NCBI GenBank assembly: GCA_003993805.1
Contig: RSEF01000019.1
Location: 10,731,184 to 10,795,183 of the forward strand
Origin: Himantopus leucocephalus
Lineage: Eukaryota; Chordata; Aves; Charadriiformes; Recurvirostridae
Length of the DNA stretch: 64,000 bases
Direction: 5' to 3'
Part shown: positions 1 to 12,600 of the stretch, piece after piece
How positions within the stretch are numbered: position 1 is the first letter of the stretch
How the letters are laid out: every line of letters starts with the position of its first letter
The notes under the pieces: model-generated
Seen by the model: the letters and a program-made list of their open reading frames with translations, nothing else
What the model was told of the DNA's origin: nothing
Databases searched by the model: none
Made by a program: the position numbers and the translations under genes

Positions 1-3000
1 CGTGAAAGGAATTCCAGCCTACCAATTGCCTTTGTCGTTCCCTGTATTATGACAAACATTTCTAACCACTGGCAGACATTTTCTAACCACTAACTGCAGA
101 CTTACACATTATGCATCGATCAGGATCACTGTTTTATTATCAATATACAGTATAACATACACAGGTAATCCTTTTCTTTAGAACAGGAACCACTTCTATG
201 GCAAACATGGGTAACTGAAACAAGGACACTGATGAGCTAGAAAAGTACTCTCAGCCAAGATCCTGTAAACAAAGTATGTCAGCAGAAGAGAAATGGAAAT
301 GTTAATTTATTTTACTTCTTGAAATTCTGGATCCGATTCCGCTGTTTTATTGCATCTCCGAGGATAAACTCAAAAACCAGACAGGCTTGCTTTGTCACAT
401 TTCTTCTCCGGAGAATTTTGAAAAAGAATCTATTTGCACCATTGCAGGTTGAAAAAACCTGAATCAACAGTGACTCGCTCAGCTAGTTCCTGACTCCAAG
501 ACAAGTGAATCAAGATGACACTGTATCTTTTATCCAACTGTAGCAATTACCCCCAATGGATTTACACATTCAAAAATATATTTATGATGCCTCATTAGCT
601 TGGCATGATGAATAAACTCCATCAATCAACATTTATTTTACTAGATTTAACTGCTATTACCCTTGAGTTGAAAAGGAAATGAAGAAAAATGTAGGCTTGT
701 AGGAGCTATTTGCCCAAGGGCTTCGTTATGGGTGAAGAAAAAAAATGTCAGGAGGGTTGTCTTTGTTTTGGGTAGGGGGCAAGAATTATTCACCTGCTTT
801 AAATGTTCTTGTTAACAGACAGGTAAGGGTATAAGGTGCTGCAGCTGTCACAGTAAGAATGTCAAAAATTAATGGCAGCTGTATCAAGAGGGCCAAAAGC
901 AATGAGCATCTACTCATTTGGCAAGGCACTGAGATGACATGAATTGGTGGCATTGGTCTGGTTCTTCATACGCGACTGTCGCTACCACATAAATCACCCG
1001 TGCAACTGCCAGCAGGATGCAATTTTAGATGAGCACTGGCTAGGGAAGGGGGCACAGGAAGCAAAGAAAAACTGAAAGAAGCCCTGAGCTAGCCCCTGGC
1101 GCCACAGTTGGCAGAAACTGTTCTGAGATTTAACACAGGACTTCAGTTATAAGAGAGAAACAACAGTCTCTATCAGCCCTAAATTAAAATATATTTATTT
1201 TTATAAAATATATTTATTTGGATGCGTCTGTGTGCATACGCTTTTAAAGATAAAACAGCAAGCAGATAGATGTTGATTTATGGAGAGTTAGAATTAAAAT
1301 AGCTTACTTGCTGATTACACCATTCAGGACTAGGCTGTTTTGTTCTATTTGACGTTATTTTTTCATTGCTGAATGCTGTAAGATTGTCTCATCTCCAATG
1401 TACTTTAATACCACATTCATAATGCCACAAAGGTGCTAATTGACCAGACCACTTCAACAGTGTGTATGTTATGACTTCCATCATATAAAAATAAGGTAGT
1501 TTTGTCTGTGCTATCTATCTGTATATGGGTAGCTGTAATCCCAAAAGTCTTTATCTCTCTGTCTTATCTCCAGTACAATATTGAAATGGCTCACATTACC
1601 AAATGAAAAACAAACATATCTTGGCTTATGTTATGCCATATTAAAAGCTCAGCATTATTTCGTTGAATAGCTACGTTTGCTTTGTTTGATATTACAATCA
1701 CAGACCTTACTCTTCCTGACAATACATAATCCAAGATATTTGGCACTCTATCAGCAATTCCAGACTTGGAAGGATTAGAGATGCGCTGACAGTTAAACGG
1801 AGTTAGAGTTCTCTGCCAAAGATAGATAAGTAGCGCGTAGTCTTTGATAAGTCCTATCAGAGCCACACTCTGACAGGAATTCCTTTACCTTGTTACTAAA
1901 TCTTATGCTATGAACCTCATTATTCACACTGCCATTTGCCCCACTAGCGGCTGAACTCCCTTGCCACCAATAAATATATTCCATTTCTTTCCCCAATTAC
2001 ATACATACTGCATTATATTGCAGATTGAAAATAACTGATCAGGCTTCATGGGGCTGGGAGGGGGAGAAGATGGAATGCTTTTGTAATAGCATACAGAGAT
2101 CTAGCCAGAATGCTTAATCTGGTTAGCTGTAAGACGAAAATCTGTCTGGTGGCTGTGTGACAAAAGAATGAGGCTATGTACAACAATGCAAACACCTTAT
2201 TTTAAATGTTTACCAGCAGTAATTTCCATCATTTGCACAGAGTTACTCTGTTGACGGAAGTTTCTGTAGAAACATTACAGCCGGCGGGGATTAAATCTTA
2301 GATCTTTAGTCGCAATGATTCTTCTGCATGCCAGATTTTTACAATATAATTACCCACACAGGCACACACATGCAGAGCACGAGGACACACGCCAGTACCA
2401 TTCAGTAAAAGCAGACCTAAGTTGACTGAACTTTCTTCTTTTATAGGAATATCATGATGCTAGCTTCTGTAGCATCTGGCCATACATTTACTCACTTAAC
2501 TGGATGCTACATCATTACAAAATCCATTCCAAAATCTCTTCTTGTCTTCAATATAATTTGGTAAAATAACAGTGCTCTAGCAGCAAAAGCATTCCTGTAT
2601 GTGTAATGAAGATCTCAGATCAAACATCTCAACAGATTCATTTAAAATCAGTGTATTATAATTTCCTAGATTATTACCTGCCAAAGCTCAGTGGGTGGTC
2701 TCTGAAGGCCTACGCTGTCAGGAATCCCAGGTTCTTAGAATCCTGTCATATCTGTCTGCATCCACCCCCTCAATGTTTCCCGTTTCCCTTCTTCTGCTTC
2801 AGAAAGTAATTCCCTTGGTAGCTGTCACATTACGATATTGGGATACAGTCCTCCTGCTGCACTTGTGGCTTCTAACTGAGCCTGATTGTCAAGTTCACTA
2901 ACAGAAAGCGAGTACAACCTACTGCAGTGCCTTGAGATTAATTTGCCTTGAGCTAATGAAAGTCAATTTCTAATTTCAACCCTTAATTGTGATCAATAGG

Positions 3001-3833
3001 GCTTGAATGAAACTTATTGATACAAATAGAGATAACTGATAGGAAGAATTTGCATTCAGTGTGGCTATTTAGGATTACATACCATCCAGATTTGTTTCTT
3101 CAAGTTTAGATATTTTTCAGAAAGAGGGAGACGACAGCTCAGACTGTTATCACAAGAGCAAATCTGGCAAAGTTTAAGAGCACAGTAAAAACTGGAAATG
3201 GGTTTAGAGTCATATGTAGTCAAACCAGCTTTTAACTACATATTATCACTATATAGCTATTTTTTATATAAACAGACATTCAGTAAGGTGCCTCATATAC
3301 TCTATGGAGAGAAGTCTGTTCCCTGCTGGTGTTAAGGCCTAACTCCTGACTGAGACATCACCTCTGACTCTTCACTCCCTCTTTTATATTCCAGTGATAT
3401 AAATCAACTTAGAGCATGTAAAGCTTATTTACGTTCATATGGCATTCTCTGAAACATGATCTATAGGAAAATCTTATCCTTTGTCAGAATTTTCTTGCAT
3501 GCTTAATTCATAACAAACCAAATCAGCACAAGAACTTACATATACACACTAACATATCAATTAACTGATTTTATATTTTTTAGTACACTTAGAAGCGTGT
3601 TATTTTTAACTAAGAAAACTGATTTGATCTTACTGGTGAGCATGGACAAGCTTGTTTACTTTCTTGGGTATAGGTAAAAGCTGTCATAGACAGGATCTGG
3701 GTTGTGTATTTGTGTGCTTTATTTTTTTTTTATTGAACACCACAGCTTGGCCAATAGCTTGCAGAGATAAAATAATCTGAAAGATATTTTCAAGCATGGT
3801 ATCAAGGGTAACACTTCCTAAAGTGCTTTGTCT

Positions 3834-3985
3834 ATGTTGCCATTTTTCCGGAAACCTCCCCAGTTTGTTGTTCCCACCAGTGTTATGATTAGGGTAGCAA
3901 TTTTAGACACCTCACTGTAAAATTTCTTTATCATGTCACTTACCCTGGCACTAAGTGAGACTAGCAGCTTGTATTTTCTACTCAT
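3834..3985. repeat. Unclassified interspersed repeat, copy 1
   Basis: This segment aligns by eye with 6972-7110 in the same orientation, with the same order of landmarks: a TTTATCATGTCACTTA block, then ACTAGCA and GTATT blocks, preceded by a GGGTAGC.ATTTTAGAC block and TTGTTG. Scattered substitutions and small indels separate the copies, so they are old. I do not recognise the family. The reverse strand of this copy is open for 79 codons, but the second copy is broken in the same frame, so I do not call a gene. Confidence 0.6.
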
Positions 3986-4212
3986 ACTAACAGTGGTAGT
4001 CTCTACTGTTTTCATGGATAGTACTGTAATGGTTTTATAACTACGCACAGAAAGCAACAGTAAAAGTTACAGTAAAATTAATCAGCAATGTATCTAGCTA
4101 CCAGTCTGTTTTAAAAATATATTGCCTTATCATGTGTATTTTTTTTCTCTGCTTACGATTATAACAAATGAGTAATTAACCTTTGCAAGCAAATACACAG
4201 AGTATTTACCTG

Positions 4213-4299
4213 CTGTAGGTGACCCTGCTCTGGCAGAGGGGTTGGACTAGGTGATCTCCAGAGGTCCCTTCCAACCCTGACCATTCTGTGATTCTGTGA
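4213..4299 (+). repeat. CR1 LINE 3' end fragment
   Basis: This is the typical avian CR1 3' untranslated end: GACCCTGCTCTGGCAGAGG, then GGTTGGACTAGGTGATCTCC, then GAGGTCCCTTCCAACC, finishing in the ATTCTGTGATTCTGTGA terminal repeat. It is heavily 5'-truncated, carries no coding sequence and sits in PPM1E intron 1. Confidence 0.95.
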
Positions 4300-6528
4300 G
4301 AGTCGCATCATCCTCATACAATTAACTGTATTCATACAACAGACATGTAAACTATATTTTGATCCAGGAGGTGGAAAACACAGGTGAATCTCTGGAGAAA
4401 AAGAATACTTGTGAAATGCTTTCTTTTACAGGATATCCAAGCACGTAGGCTGGAACACAGAATTTGGGGAGTTACAAATATACTTAATACAGCTGAAAAT
4501 GTTTCGATCTTAAGTCAACATACTGCTCCACACTCAAATTCTGCCAGCAGCAAGCAGAGTACCACAACTCTTACACACAAGAAAGAACAAATCTAATAAT
4601 TACCAATTCCATCCAAATTGATGTATTTTGGGGGCTGGAATCAGTAGATTAGTTGCAGTCTTTGACCTGTGAAAGTAAGTACACTGCCCTCCTCACAATC
4701 TCTAACAAGCAGCAACCAAAGTTCATTAACACCAGTTTCTTGGGTAGCTTGCTACGTCAATGTACTTCTGGTTTTTATGAGACTTCTAGACTATGATAAA
4801 TTCTTATTTCCCGTTTATAAGAGAGTAAAATAACATGAGGAGGAACTGATAGAGAAGGATAGATTTATCTTTTCAAATTGCTCCTGAAAGTATAAAAGCA
4901 TCTATAGCTGGTTTGAACACAGGAACAGCGGTTGAATAGAACAATTTGGACCATCTATTTACCTTGCCAGACTTTCTTTGTCATGGAAGAAACATTCAAC
5001 ACTGATAAAAGAGGATGGTGAAACCTAAGAAAGATTACAATTCTGTAAATCCATAGTAATAACATTAAAGCTGGTGCACTATAGCTACTTTTTACAATTA
5101 GATTATTGAATAAATAAGGCAATATGGTTCAGAAAAAGGTGCAGTTTTCACCAAGGAATCAAATAGAATATACAGGTTTTCACCTTGGAGAGGGAGAAGG
5201 GGCATCAGTCCTTTAGTTTGCATCGACTTCAGCTGTCCAGACTTTAAATGGGACTGATTAGGTCATTAGGTTCAATCAACACTTTACTCGGATGTTTAAA
5301 CACAGCCCATTAGGTGTGAAGCTATCAGGTAACTAACTAAAGGAGTGAGCATGCTAGCAATTCCTTTTAATAGTGTTTTAGCTGATCTGATGTTTCAGAT
5401 AGTATAATCACTCTCACAAGGTTTTTTTACTAATTATTTTAATTTGACACTGCGTCTATTACATTTTCTCATTCTGTCCCTTTATTTTTAAAGTGTTAAT
5501 TGGTGGCTTCTATGTATGTTGGAAAACAAACGCACTTAGATTTCCTCTGTTACAGATTCTATCCTCTATCTCCCTGAAGAACTATTTTTTCAGGGTCTGA
5601 ATGATGAGAAGTAGTTTTCATAGACTTGGAAGAATTCTTGAAGCTTCAAAATACCCATCAATGTCAACGTAAATGTTTAAAGGAAAGAATTTGGGTATCA
5701 CAGATGAAAAAAAAATAAATCTCAAGAGCAGTCTAGAAGACCCCATATGTTTACTCACAAAAAAAATCTGAAAGGCAAATGATTAAGTATTTATAGTGTA
5801 CCAGTGGTGGAATTTCAACAGCCTTTTTTACAGCTAGATATTTAATCTTTGGAAAGACATCACAAGTTTTCATTACATTGTATTTATGTGAAAAAGTCCA
5901 CGTTTCACCCAACAGGCTAATAGCCCAGAACCATCCCAGAAGGTATAACAGCACAGGCTCAATCACTGACCGCAGCATATCACACTGAACCTTTTCAGGT
6001 TAAAAGACCAGTAAAATAAATAAATAAACAATCTGTACAGTGGATTAAATTGTGGCCCAACGGAAACACTGGAGAATTATGGTTTTGAAAGGCACAGTTT
6101 CATTCCTTGATGCCAACTTGTGTAATTTCATGGCATGTTTGTAGCATTTTGTGTTTCACTTCAAGCTGCAACTATTTGAAACAAGCAAGTACTTTCAAAT
6201 TTCAGATTATTCTTTTTAAGGAAAGCTTCCAAGCTTCCTAATTGCAAAGCAAAAGTCTAAAATGTTTCTAAGTACATTTTTCAGAAGCAAAACCAACACC
6301 AGGGGTTTTCCTCAATTATTTTATATTTAGGTCAGTTTTATTGTTTTGAGCTAAACTGTGATACAATGATTACTTGGTCTGGCAGCATTACCTACTTTAC
6401 CTTTTCTTCCCTTATTATTACAGTGGCAAAGGAAAAGCACATTTCAAACAACACTACCAACTCTGGATTCTTATTTGTAGCAGCAACACAATATAATTGT
6501 CTTTTATTTTATAATTACAGAAAGACAT

Positions 6529-6551
6529 NTTTTTAAAGGGGGGGGGGGGAC
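6529..6551. other. Unresolved base next to a poly-G run
   Basis: A single N at 6529 is followed by a T run and then about eleven G at 6538-6549. The uncalled base and homopolymers suggest sequencing difficulty rather than biology. Confidence 0.7.
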
Positions 6552-6971
6552 AGAGGGTGAGGAGAAAAGATTAAGAAGGAAAAGGATTTTCTCAAGTGGA
6601 GAGGATTTTTTTTTAATATTTACTTTTAAATCAAGACTGACTTGCCTTTTTATTTTGTTACTGTAAATTTCTTCCAACCTCTTGCCCTGTTTTACGTATT
6701 TATCCTTCTTTATTCATAGAACAGAAAAGTAAAACAAATCACCTTCCTCAAAAAGAAGGATAAATATACAGTAAATTAATTAACACAGTTCTGAAACATA
6801 AGAGTTTATAAAACTACAGGATGTGTTACTTTATTCTTGGATTTAAACTAGCAATTTTTTGAGGGTTGCATCCTGTGCCTTTTTATTTAGCCCAAACTTC
6901 CTTTGACATAACTTGGACACTCATAACATGCACAAAATGCAAATTAACCTCCATACACATTGTCTAGCTTG

Positions 6972-7110
6972 GCATTTTCCTGAAACTTTCCATGTTTATT
7001 GTTGCTACCAGAATTACTTCAAGGGTAGCTATTTTAGACTTCTCACTGTAATCATTTTTATCATGTCACTTAACCTTGCTCTAAGTGCGACTAGCAACTC
7101 GTATTCCCTA
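6972..7110. repeat. Unclassified interspersed repeat, copy 2
   Basis: This is the second copy of the element at 3834-3985, about 3.1 kb away and in the same orientation. Shared blocks include TTTTATCATGTCACTTAACC and CTAAGTG.GACTAGCA. Divergence is high, probably around a quarter to a third of positions by eye, so the pair is either two old insertions of one family or an old local duplication. I could not assign a family. Confidence 0.6.
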
Positions 7111-8488
7111 CCACTCCAGCGGATAACATTGTTTTGTCACCAAAAACAAACACCTAAGAAAAGTAAGTACAAGTTCCCGTAGAATGTATTTCAAGAGTGT
7201 AGACAGACCCTTTAGCTAGCTACAGTTCTATGGTACTGCTTCTAGTAAAATCTCTCACTGACTTACTCTGTGCAGTTTTCTTGACTACCTTCACAAGATC
7301 GATTCTGCAGCAATCTTTTTCTAGCAATCTCTCTGAATCCTTATTCTACTATGAGTACTAACACAACTTTCAGATGCCTATCAATGCAAAATCCCACAAG
7401 ATCCCATTATAGAATACACCATAAGGCTACCAGAATAACATGAAGATATGGCATTTTTAATTTTTTGCAGTAGTGAGCATATTCGAAAATGAGGAAAACA
7501 TTCTGCTGGCACATAGTCTTTAAAATGCTGTATGATCTTATGCTATTATTCGCTTGTTAATTTTAACAAACCTAATTTCCTTTTTTTTCCCCCCAGCCTA
7601 TAGAAATTTGAGGTTTTACTCCCACATAGAAGCAGCCCTTTAAAAATAAGTTTTTCCTGATTTAACACCTCTGAATGTTTTCTTTTGTATCTGCTAGATG
7701 GCCACAGGCAAAGTGGAACGGTGTCGGTGTCGTCCCTTTTTTACTACTAAAAGGAGACAGTTGGATTACTTTACCAGGCTTTCCAAAAAAAACTTTCAGT
7801 GAAGCCTAAAACAGCTCCCTGAAAAGCATCTGTAACTGGTAACAAGTTATTAATAGCAAACCCACATGAAAGCAAGAGCATAAGAAAGTACCAGATCTTT
7901 CTCTGACTTAAAAGTTAAAGTAACAGCATAGTCCCTAATATCTTGCAATGATTTCAAAACAAGTATAAACAGAGTAATGCACAACCAACTTTCAGTTTAG
8001 GAAATCTGCCACAATAAAACAGGGATTATAAAAAACTTTGATGAGTTTCTCTATTTTGCAGACCCATTTCACAGACTGACAATGATTCTCTAAGAAATGA
8101 ATGCAAGGAACATGGATGGGTCACTCAGATTGTGATGTTATTTAATTCTTTCTTCCTCTTTCTGTTTTATTATTTAATGCTACCTGATTAGCTGCTTTTC
8201 ATATCTTTACAAATATAAAGCAGACTTCCTCAAAATGCTTTCTTTTTTCTTTCTGTACTTCCTCAACAGATGTTTTTGTTATCTCTCTTTCAGACGGCAA
8301 AATAACCCCCCACACAAGGTGTTACTTCCAGATTTAATATTTTGCTCCACTCCATAATAAAGAGGATGAGACTGCAAGACAGCTTGTGACTCCCTTCTTA
8401 CTTTTAATTTTTGCCTGGCTAGGTAATTTTTGTTCATAAAGGGACTAATCAAAATCCAGTGTTTAAGAGAGCTTAGACAGACAAACAA

Positions 8489-8515
8489 GTAAATATATAT
8501 ATACACACAAACATA
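8489..8515. repeat. AT/AC dinucleotide microsatellite
   Basis: A short run of TATATATATA passes into ACACAC and then interrupted ATATG. It is a simple sequence repeat in PPM1E intron 1 with no other content. Confidence 0.7.
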
Positions 8516-9018
8516 TGTGTCTTACTATAGCATCTCCTGGGCTGTTACAACCTTTGTCTTTATTCCTGTTAAGATGCACAGGCATAGTATGGAAACAGAA
8601 ATTGCATTACTTCTCAGGTTTCAGAGGACAATAAATTAAACTGGATAGCTATCAATACGTTACTGCAAAACTAGCTTTTTACTAAGTAGAGTATATATTT
8701 TGTAATATATAAATTATATATTTTGTAATTGTTTTTTTTAAATCTATTTAGTATAGAATTACATTAATAGAAATAGAAGAACACCTTTTACAAACAAATT
8801 TAATCAAAATATTTACAGTTCATTGCTTTCTGCATTAAATTTTCAACTAGTTAGGATGAATTTAAGAAGTGTTTTTCAGATTTATCGTATTGTACTGTAT
8901 ACACTTATTCTAGATAATTAAAAATGCCTGTTCTTACTGCCTGTTGCCAAACCATTCTTCTCACATCTCCTAAGAAATAGGGAGAGTTTGTAAGAATTTT
9001 TTGGGGAAAATATTTTAG

Positions 9019-9618
9019 GATCATAGAACAGTTTGGGTCGGAAAGGACTTTTAAAGGCCATCTAGTCCAACCCTTCTGCAATGAGCAGGGACACCTTCAC
9101 CTAGATCAGGTTGCTCAGAGCCCCATCCAACCTGACCGTGAATGTTTCCAGTGATGGGGCATCCACCACCTCTCTGGACAACCTGGGCCAGTGTTTCACC
9201 ACCCTCAGAGTAAAGAATTTCTTCCTGATATCTAATCTAAATCTGCCCTCTTCCAGTTTGAACCCATTACCCCTCATCCTATCATAACAGGCCCTGCTAA
9301 AACGTTTGTCCCCATCTTTCCTGTGGGCGCCCTTTAGGGACTGGAAGGGGCTCCAAGGTCTACCCAGAGCTTTCTCTTCTCCAGGCTGAACAACCCCAAC
9401 TTTTTCAGCCTGTCCTCACAGCAGAGGGGCTCCAGCCCTCGCAGCATTTTTGTGGGCTCCTCTGGACCCCCTCCAACAGGTCCATGTCTCTCCTGTGCCG
9501 AGAGCCCCAGAGCTGGATGCAGCACTGCAGGTGGGGTCTCACCAGAGCAGACCACAGCGGCAGAATCCCCTCCCTCAACCTGCTGACCACGCTGCTGGGG
9601 ATTCAGCCCAGGATATTT
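9019..9618 (-). repeat. CR1 LINE, 5'-truncated, about 600 bp
   Basis: This is the longest CR1 copy in the window, in reverse orientation. It starts with the complement of the 3' end (TCATAGAACAGTTTGGGTCG, GAAAGGACTTTTAAAGG, CCATCTAGTCCAACCCTTCT) and continues through the CR1 3' region (CAACCTGGGCCAGTG, TTTCTTCCTGATATCTAATC, CTTCTCCAGGCTGAACAACC, AGCACTGCAGGTGGGGTCTC) into the end of the second reading frame. It breaks off near 9618. The minus-strand open frame at 9334-9555 is a remnant of the CR1 reverse-transcriptase reading frame and not a gene. The remnant is truncated and cannot move. Confidence 0.95.
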
Positions 9619-12600
9619 AGTAATTTTGTAGGAGAAACTGTTTTTTCTTTAATCCCCAGAGCAAGATTTAGAACTCTGTGGCTTGTCTCATTTTTTTAAA
9701 AATTACTGTATTGTTTCTCATAAACAGCATCAGCTCTTATAAAAACAAAGCGAATTTGAATTGCACCAACTTAGTTTTGTGAGGTGCTAAACCAAAAGTA
9801 TCTAATATCCAAAAATGTTTTTCTAAAATTAGTATACAATGTAATTAGCAAGATTTTAAGTATTCTATATGATCATTTGGGTCACTCATAATCAGTCAAA
9901 CTGAAAAAGGCTAACACCAATGAGGAAAGTTTAAACCACTTAAAATTCATTCTCAAATGAACAATGCACTGGGGAAGAGGATCAGATTACTTAATATAGG
10001 CTCAGTTCTCCTCTCCAACCAAGTAGCCTGGGCATACATCCCCGGCATCTTCTTTTCTCCCCTTATTTCAATGGGAATTGCACAAGTGTTACACAGGGAT
10101 AACTCTAACCCTCTGTTTACATGGAAGACAACTCTTTTCATGGATTTTACACAGTTCCAACCATTGAGGTAAAATCTTAAAGGCCAGAGAAAAGAGTTCA
10201 CTTTTTTTTAATTATTTTTAAAGGATGTGCAGTATTTGGTAAGGGGGGGAGTTACTTCTCTCTTCCGATCAAGTATCATAAATGAATAATATATCTCACT
10301 TTCTCTTTAGATTTCTGAGACATGAATGTGGCTCAAATGTCATCCTTTTTGGGCACATTAAAACTACTATTAGTTACTACTGTTTGCCATCACAGAGGAA
10401 TTGTACAAGCTCCACTTAGAAATCACTTCCACATTTCAAAATTTTAAAATATTCAGTAAAAATCCAAGATCTCTGTTAACTATTATAACAGATGTTCATT
10501 TGAACTTAACAGAGACTAACCTTAGTAGTTCAGCACAGTACTTATATCAATGCTCATTTCTATCTGGGGTACTTTCACCAACAATTCACATCCGAATGTT
10601 AAGGTTAGGATCAATTAATTTTCTTCTAAAATTTGACATAACATTTCTGGAGCGTCAAGAAGAAGAGGGATTAAATTCATTTTGTAACAGATACCTCCCT
10701 TATTCTTTGTGGAGTAAACTCCAGTGAGAATGCAGAACTAAGAACAACCCAACACATCCATGTTCTGCAAGGAGAAAGCATATCTGTCCCCCAAACAATA
10801 GTGTTCCTCCTAATCTCTAGAAATATTGAGCTTTGGACTTCCCGTTACCTAACATGTAGGTTTTTACACAGCTTTCAAGAAGAAAGTGGTAATATGACAG
10901 CTGAAAGCATGAACTCTTATAAGATAGGTACCTTTATATATAATACATGCATTCAATCATATTTGCCTCAATGATTAGATGACTTGAACAGAATGACACC
11001 ACTTATAAGAAAACCTGGTAAAAGTTTTAGTTTAAAATATATATCATGCTGTATATGTAAGTGTGAACGATTAGTTTAATACTAGCTTATTAATTTAAAT
11101 TCCTACTTTTTATGCAAGTAGGAATTTTGGATAGTTTACCATTGCGTCCTCAACTGGGCCCATAGGTTTCAAGAGGAACCGAGTGTTTCCCCTGATTTTC
11201 AGGTGATCTATTATAAACTAATAAACCAAATACCTTATTAAAAAAGTTATTATTATAAGCTTTATCAGTGCTACCATAAAATTTAAAAAAACAACCAAGC
11301 AATGTCTAATTGAGCAAAACCTCATTGCATGCAAAGCTAGTATACATGGGAAAACAAATTTTAGTTACCTAATATTTTCTCTGTTGAGAAACAGAAAAAG
11401 AAAACACATAACTATTTGTTGAATTCTCAACTAGACAGTGGGGGGTTCACCCTTCCATGAACTTCAAGTTCGGACCGAAAGTGAAAGAATCATTCTAGAA
11501 GCTAATTAATCTAATGTGTAGAGTAGTGTTTGTATCACTAATGAGGAATAACTTATCACATTCATTTCAGATTTTTGAACCTCAGCAAGAAGGTCATAGC
11601 CTGAGGTGAAAGGAACAGCCCTAGAGACAGTGCCAGGAAGTTAAAATGCCAAGCCCTATTTTTATACGCTGCTTCTATTTTTAGTTACCTCATGATGGAA
11701 TTACAGACTCTATAAAAAAATCATATTCTCAAACAAGAGAAAGTACTCAAATTCTTATTGTAAATGAAGTGCAAAAGAAACTAAACTTGAAAAAAATGTT
11801 AGGTACAATTTAGCAGATTTAACAGACTTTACTGTTAAAATGCCAAAACGCCAGCGAAAATAGCTTCAAAATCATACCCTCTGAGAAAATGAACTTTGAG
11901 GAGCTACCCACAATTTTACCCAATTAATCAAATATTCCTTTTATTGTAATTACAGCTACAAGAAAGTGCAAATGTTGCCCAATTCAGACTTGTCTGCATC
12001 GAAGCACATTTTCTGACGATCAAAGTTTAGCAGTCAGCTTTTTAATCCTGCTCTACCAACAAAAAATATCAAACTTTTTAACTGATTGCATGCAGAGTTC
12101 AGAACTGGTGAGCAGTACTACTGCTTAAAAATGTTGGTTCAGTTACTCAATCACTAGTTGCCTTTAGCTGTTTTCCATCCAATATAAACATAAACTGAGG
12201 TAATCCTGCAATCTAGTTAATTCGTTTAACTTCTGTATTAATTATTGAAGTACCCAAGGGCAGCTATTTCCCTTGCAGTTCTAATTTATGACTCTGATGA
12301 TTACTTCTTTAGAGAATGTCTTATTAAAGGTGGGTAATATTGTTTCTTCCTAATGAAGTACAAAGGCACAGCAGAAATGTTTCTGTAAAACAAGTCCACA
12401 ATCTGCATTCATTTTATCTAATCACTAATATGTTATAACAACAAAAATCTGGAATATTTGTTTAGTGGTTGATTTCAGCTAAACCAAAGATGAGCTCCTA
12501 CACTATAATATGCAGCAATGACCGTCTACAGTTGAGTAGCATGTCATAGGTTACTAACACATCATAGACACATATTGTCCAGGACACATGTATTTTTATA

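Noticed and set aside
9334..9699. Open frames in 9334-9699
   Set aside because: They lie within the truncated CR1 element and are remnants or antisense of its reading frame, not host genes.
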